NCBI GenBank assembly: GCA_023433855.1
Contig: JAEYTV010000023.1
Location: 1-5,576, forward strand
Length of the DNA: 5,576 nucleotides
Direction of reading: 5' to 3'
Source of the DNA: Pseudomonadota bacterium
GTDB taxonomy: Bacteria > Pseudomonadota > Alphaproteobacteria > Rhizobiales > Rhizobiaceae
Shown here piece by piece: positions 1 through 4,524 of this stretch. The notes under the pieces are model-generated. The model made no database searches and was not told the DNA's origin. It saw only the letters and a program-made list of their open reading frames with translations. The first letter of the stretch is position 1, and each line of letters starts with the position of its first letter. Made by a program: the position numbers and the translations under genes.

Positions 1-89
1 AATGGCTTGCGGGCGAGGTTTGGTCCGACGCGGCGGATCTCGAAGAGAAAGCGAACAAGCTCTATGACCGTCTGGAGGCGCTTCAATGA
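1..89 (+). CDS. 3' end of an unidentified gene, partial at the left edge
   Basis: An open frame runs in from the window start, with its first full codon at position 3 and a TGA stop at 87-89. The 28 visible residues begin WLAGEVWSDAAD and end KLYDRLEALQ. They are charged and probably helical, like the C-terminal tail of a small soluble protein. The stop overlaps the ATG of the next gene (ATGA at 86-89), the usual sign of translational coupling, and this overlap is the main reason to accept the frame as real. The GGAGG ribosome binding site of the next gene lies inside this coding end. I do not recognise the protein and too little is visible to assign a family. Confidence 0.6.
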   Translation, partial: WLAGEVWSDAADLEEKANKLYDRLEALQ

Positions 90-355
90 ACCGGCGCCCC
101 ATCCTCAAGGGCGGCCTTGCCCTCGCGGCCACCCGCCACACAGCAGTCGCCCCGGCGGACACTACGTCTGCAGTCACAGTAAGTATCGACGACTTCCTTT
201 CCCGGGCGTCGGCAATGGAGAAGGCTCGATATCATGACAATGCCCTCGCCGAGGTCATGGGTGAGATGCACCCGGAAGCATCTTGGCGCAGCCACATCAA
301 TCATGAGCACAACTTCTGCCTGATTGTTGGCGACGAGCGGGAGGAACGCGCATGA
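86..355 (+). CDS. Small hypothetical protein with signal-like N-terminus
   Basis: An 89-residue protein. The start is well supported: GGAGG at 74-78, a 7-base spacer, then ATG at 86, which overlaps the stop of the preceding gene by four bases. The first ~24 residues resemble a short Tat- or Sec-like leader: an RR pair at residues 3-4, a lysine at 8, a short hydrophobic stretch GGLALAA, and an alanine-rich VAPA near 21-24 that could be a cleavage region. The hydrophobic part is short, so export is only a possibility. The rest is polar, with an acidic helix-like segment around 34-60 (DDFLSRASAMEKARYH) and a histidine-rich patch near 69-75. There is one cysteine near residue 78. No known catalytic motif is visible. 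Its stop (353-355) overlaps the next start. Similar short coupled genes are common in prophage and integrated-element modules, but the function is unknown. Confidence 0.65.
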   Translation: MNRRPILKGGLALAATRHTAVAPADTTSAVTVSIDDFLSRASAMEKARYHDNALAEVMGEMHPEASWRSHINHEHNFCLIVGDEREERA

Positions 356-609
356 CGCGGGTGACCTCCGAACATATCGACCACGCTTACGACGCCTTCA
401 CGATGGTGCGCATCGCTGCTCAGGCGCTCTCTCACGGCAGGGTCGATGCCCAGCTAGCGGGCGACCTCTCCTGGATGCTGGGGAGCGTGAACAGGCGTAT
501 GGAGCCGATCCTCGGATTGCTTGAGCAGGCGGAAGCGGAAGGGGGCGATCCACGTGCGGAAGATCTGAAAGAACTGCGTGCGCAGGGATCTGCCAATGAG
601 ACTGTTTAG
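352..609 (+). CDS. Small hypothetical helical protein
   Basis: An 85-residue protein with GGAGG at 340-344, a 7-base spacer, and ATG at 352 in an ATGA overlap with the stop of the previous gene. The sequence has no hydrophobic segment long enough to span a membrane. It reads as a mostly alpha-helical soluble protein: a helix around residues 6-30 (SEHIDHAYDAFTMVRIAAQA), another around 36-64 ending LGLLEQAEAE, and a charged C-terminal tail. There are no cysteines and no recognisable enzyme motif. Its gene order, spacing and strand match its neighbour, so the two are probably co-translated and may work together. I do not recognise the family. A role as a small accessory or regulatory protein of an integrated element is a guess from context only. 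Confidence 0.65.
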   Translation: MTRVTSEHIDHAYDAFTMVRIAAQALSHGRVDAQLAGDLSWMLGSVNRRMEPILGLLEQAEAEGGDPRAEDLKELRAQGSANETV

Positions 610-802
610 CGCAGTATTAGCTTGGTGGCCCCTCTGTGGCGCAAACTCGCTTGCGAAAGCTGGCGAGTTCTTCCTGGCGCACCGACAGCGGAGGATCGGC
701 AATGACGAATCTCAACCTGAAGATCAAGAGCAGCCGATTCGCGCGGGGGTTCTTTTCAGCCCAATGAAGCAGGCAAAGGTGGACACACGGGTGGATAAAT
801 AA
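596..802 (+). CDS. Putative small hydrophobic-N-terminus protein, unidentified
   Basis: A possible 68-residue protein starting at ATG 596, inside the last codons of the previous gene (14-base overlap). AGGG at 584-587 lies 8 bases upstream and could serve as a ribosome binding site, though it is weaker than those of the two preceding genes. A GTG at 578 in the same frame is a poorer alternative. Residues 1-17 are hydrophobic with a WW pair (MRLFSAVLAWWPLCG), followed by an amphipathic segment ending LAHRQRRI, then a polar, Q/E-rich tail. The C-terminal half overlaps a second short ORF at 702-767 in another frame, so the true 3' end of the ancestral gene may have been nearer 702, with the tail added by a junction or deletion. 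Small membrane-associated proteins of this shape are common in phage modules, but the match is to general form only. Confidence 0.4.
   Translation: MRLFSAVLAWWPLCGANSLAKAGEFFLAHRQRRIGNDESQPEDQEQPIRAGVLFSPMKQAKVDTRVDK
702..767 (+). CDS. 21-codon ORF with strong ribosome binding site, possibly a truncated gene
   Basis: ATG at 702 is preceded by GGAGG at 690-694 with a 7-base spacer, the same layout as the starts at 86 and 352. The frame gives a basic 21-residue peptide beginning MTNLNLKIKSSRF, with a TGA stop at 765-767. The good start signal and short frame could mean a genuine small protein. They could equally mean the surviving N-terminus of a longer gene cut off at an element boundary, because the sequence turns very AT-rich some 35 bases later and a tRNA 3' end follows. 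It overlaps the 596-802 frame, so both may not be real in full. No family is recognisable. Confidence 0.3.
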   Translation: MTNLNLKIKSSRFARGFFSAQ

Positions 803-853
803 AATTAGAAAAAGCTAAAAGTAATATATATCCAATAACATAATTAAGAAGAA

Positions 854-929
854 TGGTGCCGCTTACGTGACTCGAACACGTGACCCCATCATTACGAATG
901 ATGTGCTCTACCGACTGAGCTAAAGCGGC
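854..929 (-). tRNA. tRNA-Thr (anticodon CGT)
   Basis: Read on the minus strand, the 76 bases fold as a complete cloverleaf. The acceptor stem pairs GCCGCTT (929-923) with AAGCGGC, followed by discriminator A and an encoded CCA at 856-854. The D arm has GCTC/GAGC around AGTCGGTA. The anticodon stem is CATCA/TGATG around the loop TTCGTAA, placing anticodon CGT at 896-894, which reads the threonine codon ACG. The T arm is ACGTG/CACGT around TTCGAGT. No mismatches are seen in the stems. A plausible sigma-70 promoter lies upstream at 970-998. No clear hairpin terminator follows; the downstream bases on the minus strand are T-rich. The 3' end faces the small-gene row, making it a candidate attachment site. 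Confidence 0.97.
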
Positions 930-969
930 ACGGGCAGCGACCGGCTGGACCAGGCTGCGAGTGATGCGG

Positions 970-998
970 CTGATACAGGCAAAGCAATGCCATTTCAA
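970..998 (-). promoter_or_regulatory. Candidate sigma-70 promoter for tRNA-Thr
   Basis: On the minus strand, TTGAAA (998-993; five of six matches to TTGACA) is separated by exactly 17 bases from TATCAG (975-970; four of six matches to TATAAT). Transcription would begin about 7 bases further on, leaving a leader of roughly 30-35 bases before the tRNA 5' end at 929. The position between the nitronate monooxygenase stop codon and the tRNA is what would be expected for an independently expressed tRNA gene. Confidence 0.5.
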
Positions 999-1049
999 GC
1001 ATGCTTTTTGCGTGCGTGCGATTTTCCCGCCGGCACAACCGCCGACGCT

Positions 1050-2006
1050 TCAAAGCGACAGCCTTGCCCGTGCCGCGAGATATTCGCTCTCCAGCCTGTC
1101 GACCAGTTCGGCGGTGGAAACGACAGCCTTCACCGCGCCGACGCCTTGGCCCGCGCCCCATATCTCCTTCCAGGCCTTGGGCCCGCTTACCGCCTGGTCG
1201 AAATCCATCTTGCTGAGGTCGGCAACGGGAAGTGTTGCCGGGTTCATGCCCATCGCCTCGATAGAACCCTTAAGGTAGTTGCCGTGCACGCCGGTAAAGT
1301 AGTTCGAGTAGACGATATCGGCCGCCGTCGAGTTGACGATCATCTGCTTGTATTCGTCAACTGCGCGCGCTTCGAGAGTGGCGATGAAGGGGGTGCCTAT
1401 ATACGCCATGTCCGCACCAGCCGCCTGAGCGGCTAGAATTCCGCCGCCGGTGGCGATTGCTCCTGCAAGAAGCAGCGGACCGTCGAACCACTCGCGGATC
1501 TCCTGCACCAGCGCAAAGGGCGAAAGCGTGCCGGCGTGCCCTCCCGCGCCGGCGGCGACGGCGATCAGTCCGTCGGCTCCTTTGCGGATGGCCGAATTGG
1601 CGTGCCGATTGTTGATCACGTCGTGCAGCACGATCCCGCCATAGGAATGTACCGCCGCATTCACCTCCGGTACCGCACCGAGCGAGGATATGACGATGGG
1701 TACCTTGTATTTGACACACATCATCAGGTCATGCTCGAGCCGCTTGTTGGAGGTATGGACGATCTGGTTGACCGCGAAGGGCGCCGCCGGATTGTGCGGA
1801 TGTGCGGCATTGTGGCTTTCCAACTCCTCCGTGAGCATTGCCAGCCACTCGTCCAACTGGCTCTCCGGGCGGGCATTGAGTGCCGGAAAGGCCCCGATCA
1901 CGCCCGCCTTGCATTGTGCCAGCGTCAGCGCGGGATGAGAGATGATGAACATCGGCGAAGCGATGACCGGGAGGCGGAGCCGGTCCTTCAGAATGGCTGG
2001 AAGCAT
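1050..2006 (-). CDS. Nitronate monooxygenase-family FMN enzyme (2-nitropropane dioxygenase-like)
   Basis: A 318-residue protein of the NMO/2-nitropropane dioxygenase family, TIM-barrel flavoenzymes that use FMN and oxygen to oxidise alkyl nitronates such as propionate 3-nitronate; some relatives act as FabK-type enoyl-ACP reductases. Seen in the sequence: the N-terminal strand and FMN-site segment LPVIASPMF (12-20), the catalytic-histidine motif AGAGGHAGT (152-160, His157), the phosphate-binding run AGAIATGGGI (181-190), GTPFIAT (204-210) and the C-terminal glycine-rich GAGQGVGAV. Many relatives have AGGI where this one has AGAI. Length is normal for a bacterial member. I chose the ATG at 2006 because GGAGG (2021-2017) precedes it by 10 bases and the family usually begins near MLPAILKDRL; a longer in-frame ATG at 2039 lies inside a palindrome and lacks a ribosome binding site. 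The exact substrate is not readable from sequence. A cytoplasmic detoxification role is the likely default. Confidence 0.9.
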   Translation of the reverse strand: MLPAILKDRLRLPVIASPMFIISHPALTLAQCKAGVIGAFPALNARPESQLDEWLAMLTEELESHNAAHPHNPAAPFAVNQIVHTSNKRLEHDLMMCVKYKVPIVISSLGAVPEVNAAVHSYGGIVLHDVINNRHANSAIRKGADGLIAVAAGAGGHAGTLSPFALVQEIREWFDGPLLLAGAIATGGGILAAQAAGADMAYIGTPFIATLEARAVDEYKQMIVNSTAADIVYSNYFTGVHGNYLKGSIEAMGMNPATLPVADLSKMDFDQAVSGPKAWKEIWGAGQGVGAVKAVVSTAELVDRLESEYLAARARLSL

Positions 2007-2029
2007 GACAGTAAATCCTCCCGACTTAC

Positions 2030-2047
2030 GTTTACGCACACGTAAAC
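2030..2047. promoter_or_regulatory. Palindromic candidate operator upstream of the nitronate monooxygenase gene
   Basis: A perfect inverted repeat with 7-base arms, GTTTACG and CGTAAAC, around the spacer CACA. A further TTACG at 2026-2030 adds an overlapping half-site on one side. It sits 24-41 bases upstream of the chosen ATG at 2006, immediately before the ribosome binding site, where a repressor or a MerR-type activator could control this gene. TTACG/CGTAA palindromes resemble, from memory, sites of regulators of acyl-CoA and branched-chain amino acid breakdown such as LiuR. That link is inference; no regulator gene is in the window. Confidence 0.45.
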
Positions 2048-2245
2048 AGCTCCTAGCAGATACTGGAGCGAACGGAAAGAAGGGTCGGAGCGTTGGAACT
2101 GGGAACAGGCGTAGCGCGCCGTCAGGATAATGCCACTTTGTCTTATCAGGACGTTGGGCTGGCGGCTGACCCTTGCAGTTCCTGAGGTTAGAGGTTACCG
2201 AAAGCTAAAGCCTCCCCATGGGGAAAAGCAGGAAAAGGACCGGCA
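2048..2245. other. Intergenic region between divergent genes
   Basis: About 200 bases separate the operator-like palindrome of the minus-strand monooxygenase gene from the GTG start of the plus-strand membrane protein gene. No ORF with a ribosome binding site is seen here. It must hold the promoter of the membrane protein gene and probably part of the monooxygenase promoter, but I find no convincing paired -35/-10 elements. It contains a 10-base palindrome CCCCATGGGG (2214-2223) and a loose pair GATAA/TTATC around 2126-2147; neither is strong enough to name a function. Confidence 0.5.
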
Positions 2246-3481
2246 GTGAGCGGTTTGGAAACGGCCATCAGGAACGCTCTGGATCGCGCGGACCGGACGG
2301 ACAGCGAGACAAGGGCGCGCATCTACCAGTCCGCGCGCCAGGCGTTGGAGGCCGGCCTTCGCAAGCAGGGGATCTCCGACAGGCTGATCATCATGCAGCA
2401 GCATGAATTGCTGGAGCGGAAGATCCATGAGATTGAAATGGACGAACTCCGACGTCTGTCGGAGGCCGATCCGGCGCCTAGCGACATGCAGACGCCCCGC
2501 GTCTCCCCTTCCGTCGACCCTAACCGGCGTATTCCCGTCAACCCGCCAGTTGCGCCGGCGCCCCCTGTGGATGAGCCGAACGCCAATCTTGACGCCCATA
2601 CGCCCGCTCATGAGCCCGCACCGGCAGTCGCCGTAGTGGCTCCGAGGGCGCAGATCGCCGAACCATCCTCCCGCTCGGAGGAATGGGGACGGCTGGATAC
2701 GGCCCGGCCGGAGCGCCTGGAAGCGGGCGCCTCGGCGGCACCGGTCCCTGATCCCTCGAGCTTCGACAAAAGAACAAAACCTGTCGCGAGCACCACGTTC
2801 GATGCTCCGCCGGACAGGATTGCGAAGCCGCGCCGGCGACGCGGCTTTCTTTCTCATCTCATTACCTGGCTGATCACGCTGGCGGTAGTTGCTGGCCTGT
2901 GCTGGGGTTTCTATCGATCGGGAATGGTGCAAGGCGTCATCGAGGAAGCCATGCGAGCGGCCGATCGTGCAACATCCCTGGCGCGAAGCAGCGGGCAAGG
3001 GCCGGCGGCATTCGATCCCCGCAGCGGATTCTCTGAAGATTGGATCGAGATTTTCGGTCCGTCCGACATCGCCGCGTTGAAGCCCGGTGGGCAGGCTCAG
3101 GTTGCGGCAGTGGCTGGATCTGAGGGTGAGGCGGCTCGTATCGTTTCTTCGGCGTCCGGCGAAGAGGGCGACGTCGCGATCGAGGTCCCGCCCGAAGTAC
3201 TGCGTGAAATGGCGGGCAGGAGCTCGACGATAGCACTTACGCTCCAATCGGGGCAGGATCGTTCGGCCCAGTTGTCGGTGCGCTGTGATTTCGGCAGCCT
3301 CGGCAATTGCAGCCGTCACCGCTTCACGGCGACGCAGGAAAAGCAGGATGCGCTCTTCCGGGTCGCATTCGAACGGTCTCTGGCACCGAACCGGCCGGGG
3401 CGGCTAATTCTCAATAGCGGTCTGGGAGAGACAGGCCAGCCGGTCTTGCTCTATTCCGTCCGTATCCTGCCTGGGCAGTAG
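2246..3481 (+). CDS. Single-pass membrane protein of unknown function
   Basis: A 411-residue protein starting at GTG 2246, with AAGGA at 2235-2239 six bases upstream. Layout from the sequence: a charged, helix-rich cytoplasmic region (1-75, with RARIYQSARQALEAGLRKQG and a probable coiled helix ending HEIEMDELRRL); a proline/alanine-rich, probably disordered linker (76-195); a basic stop KPRRRRG (194-200); one transmembrane helix (about 201-222, FLSHLITWLITLAVVAGLCW); then a C-terminal domain (223-411) expected in the periplasm by the positive-inside rule. That domain is rich in beta-like segments and has two cysteines (347 and 355) that could form a disulfide. No catalytic motif is visible. 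I believe similar proteins exist as conserved hypothetical proteins in Rhizobiales, but cannot verify this here. It is convergent with the polyphosphate kinase gene, so a functional link is possible but not shown. A role in envelope sensing or scaffolding would be a guess. Confidence 0.85.
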   Translation: MSGLETAIRNALDRADRTDSETRARIYQSARQALEAGLRKQGISDRLIIMQQHELLERKIHEIEMDELRRLSEADPAPSDMQTPRVSPSVDPNRRIPVNPPVAPAPPVDEPNANLDAHTPAHEPAPAVAVVAPRAQIAEPSSRSEEWGRLDTARPERLEAGASAAPVPDPSSFDKRTKPVASTTFDAPPDRIAKPRRRRGFLSHLITWLITLAVVAGLCWGFYRSGMVQGVIEEAMRAADRATSLARSSGQGPAAFDPRSGFSEDWIEIFGPSDIAALKPGGQAQVAAVAGSEGEAARIVSSASGEEGDVAIEVPPEVLREMAGRSSTIALTLQSGQDRSAQLSVRCDFGSLGNCSRHRFTATQEKQDALFRVAFERSLAPNRPGRLILNSGLGETGQPVLLYSVRILPGQ

Positions 3482-3487
3482 ACGCGA

Positions 3488-4369
3488 TTACTCCAGGAAG
3501 CCCGGCCCTGAACCGACGATCTTCTCGTCGATCTCGCCGATGGCGTCGTCATCTTTCCCCCGATAGTCGAGCGGTTTCAGGATTCGACGGATGACATTGA
3601 TGCGAGCCCGGCGCTTGTCGTTGGCCAGCACGACCGTCCACGGGGTTTCCGCCTTGTGTGTGGCTGCGAGCATCGCGTCGCGCTTTTCCGTGTAGTCGTC
3701 CCACCGGGCCAGAGCTTCGATGTCCATGGAAGAGAGCTTCCAGATCTTGAGAGGATCGTGCCGGCGATCGTGGAATCGCTTGAGCTGCATCTCGCGCCCC
3801 ACATCCAGCCAGAATTTGTGGAAGATAATCCCTTCATCGAATATCGCGTCCTCGAAGCGGGGCACCGCACCGAGGAAATCCCGATACTGTTTCTCCGTGC
3901 AGAACCCCATGACGGGCTCGACGACAGCGCGATTGTACCAGGAACGATCGAAAAGAACGATTTCGCCGGATGTTGGAAAGTGCCCGACATAACGTTGAAA
4001 ATACCACCGGCCTGCCTCCGTCGGGGTCGGCTTGGTTAGGGCCACGACCCGAGCGGATCGTGGATTGAGGTAGGCGTGGATGGTAAAGATCGTGCCGCCT
4101 TTGCCGGCAGCGTCCCGGCCCTCGAATACGGCGAGGAGCCGTTTGCCGGTATCCTTCAGCCAGAACTGCAGCTTGACGAGCTCGATCTGCAGCTTTTTCA
4201 ACTGCTTTTCATATTTGTCCTTGTCCATCTTGTCGTCATAGGGATAGCCGCCGGAAGCAAGGGCATTCTCCTGCACCCAGTGAGGCAAGTCCGGGTCGTC
4301 TATGTCGAACCGCCGGAGGCGGCCATCTATTTCCAGATCAACCGACCGGTCCGCGCTGTCATCATTCAT
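3488..4369 (-). CDS. ppk2: Polyphosphate kinase 2 (PPK2), one-domain type
   Basis: A 293-residue cytoplasmic enzyme of the PPK2 family, P-loop kinases that move phosphate between polyphosphate and nucleotides. One-domain members mostly phosphorylate nucleoside diphosphates, making ATP or GTP from polyphosphate. Visible motifs: Walker [12 protein letters not shown] (82-92, Lys90), the second nucleotide-site segment LFDRSWYNR (139-147, with Asp141 and Arg142), and the lid and C-terminal signature around residues 190-233 including [16 protein letters not shown]. The N-terminal ~50 residues form an acidic extension before the core. Length and motif order are normal; nothing is broken. ATG 4369 is preceded by a strong AAGGAGG (4385-4379) with a 9-base spacer. 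I recall a rhizobial one-domain homologue (SMc02148 of Sinorhizobium meliloti) with a solved structure. The gene is divergent from the phoR-like gene, which fits a role in phosphate and energy balance, and it converges on the membrane protein gene with 6 bases between stop codons. Confidence 0.95.
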   Translation of the reverse strand: MNDDSADRSVDLEIDGRLRRFDIDDPDLPHWVQENALASGGYPYDDKMDKDKYEKQLKKLQIELVKLQFWLKDTGKRLLAVFEGRDAAGKGGTIFTIHAYLNPRSARVVALTKPTPTEAGRWYFQRYVGHFPTSGEIVLFDRSWYNRAVVEPVMGFCTEKQYRDFLGAVPRFEDAIFDEGIIFHKFWLDVGREMQLKRFHDRRHDPLKIWKLSSMDIEALARWDDYTEKRDAMLAATHKAETPWTVVLANDKRRARINVIRRILKPLDYRGKDDDAIGEIDEKIVGSGPGFLE

Positions 4370-4466
4370 CGCAAGGCGCCTCCTTTTTCTTCATGCGATC
4401 AGTGTAGTGCGCCGGAGCGTTTCGGCCAGCGGCCATAGTTTTTGTCTCCGGCGGATGGTGAGATGT

Positions 4467-4490
4467 ATATCTGTCATGCAAGACGTATAT
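4467..4490. promoter_or_regulatory. Imperfect 24-base dyad between ppk2 and phoR, candidate operator
   Basis: The 24 bases are symmetric at 18 positions: ATAT at both ends, GTC and GAC inside, and TGCA at the centre. It contains CTGTCAT (4471-4477), identical to one Pho-box half-site as I recall it for rhizobia, followed after 4 bases by GACGTAT, a poor second half. A loose promoter, TTGTCT (4442-4447) and TATATC (4466-4471) with 18 bases between, overlaps it in the phoR direction. It lies about 100 bases from the ppk2 start and 35 from the phoR start, so one regulator could affect both. PhoB binding is possible but unproven. Confidence 0.3.
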
Positions 4491-4524
4491 GAGCGCCTGT
4501 TCAACATGAGCGACGGCGGACAGG

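Larger units (their letters stand above)
1..853. mobile_element. Possible edge of a prophage or genomic island beside tRNA-Thr
   Basis: The segment holds a row of overlapping small genes of unknown function, all on the plus strand. It abuts the 3' end of a minus-strand tRNA gene through a strip (about 801-853) that is strikingly AT-rich compared with everything else in the window. Tyrosine integrases commonly insert at tRNA 3' ends and rebuild the tRNA, leaving element genes on exactly this side. Beyond the tRNA 5' side the genes are ordinary chromosomal ones. No integrase, transposase or second copy of the tRNA 3' end is present in the window, so the call rests on layout alone. The left boundary lies outside the window. 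Confidence 0.35.

Noticed and set aside
1029..1046. Hairpin GCCGGC/GCCGAC downstream of the nitronate monooxygenase as a terminator
   Set aside because: The six-base stem includes a G-U pair and on the minus strand is followed by GGGAAAAT, not a T-run.
1357..1719. Minus-strand 120-codon frame inside the nitronate monooxygenase gene
   Set aside because: It is a frame-shifted shadow with a run of arginines; the enzyme motifs are all in the longer frame.
2007..2039. Upstream ATG at 2039 as the start of the nitronate monooxygenase
   Set aside because: The eleven extra residues are encoded across the palindrome and the ribosome binding site, no Shine-Dalgarno sequence precedes this ATG, and the family normally begins near the ATG at 2006.
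2214..2223. Palindrome CCCCATGGGG before the membrane protein gene
   Set aside because: It is short and GC-rich, with no spacing or partner that points to an operator; chance is a sufficient explanation.
2195..3319. A 374-codon minus-strand open frame opposite the membrane protein gene
   Set aside because: It lies almost wholly antisense to a better-supported gene with a ribosome binding site, a membrane helix and sensible domain layout. Its product is arginine-rich with low-complexity character typical of frames on the opposite strand of GC-rich genes.
3514..3530. Hairpin CGACGA/TCGTCG near the end of ppk2 as a terminator
   Set aside because: It lies within the coding sequence and has no T-run on either side, so it is probably a chance consequence of codon choice.
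4471..4488. A full Pho box (two CTGTCAT repeats 11 bases apart)
   Set aside because: Only the first repeat matches; the second position reads GACGTAT. It is kept as a candidate dyad, not called as a Pho box.
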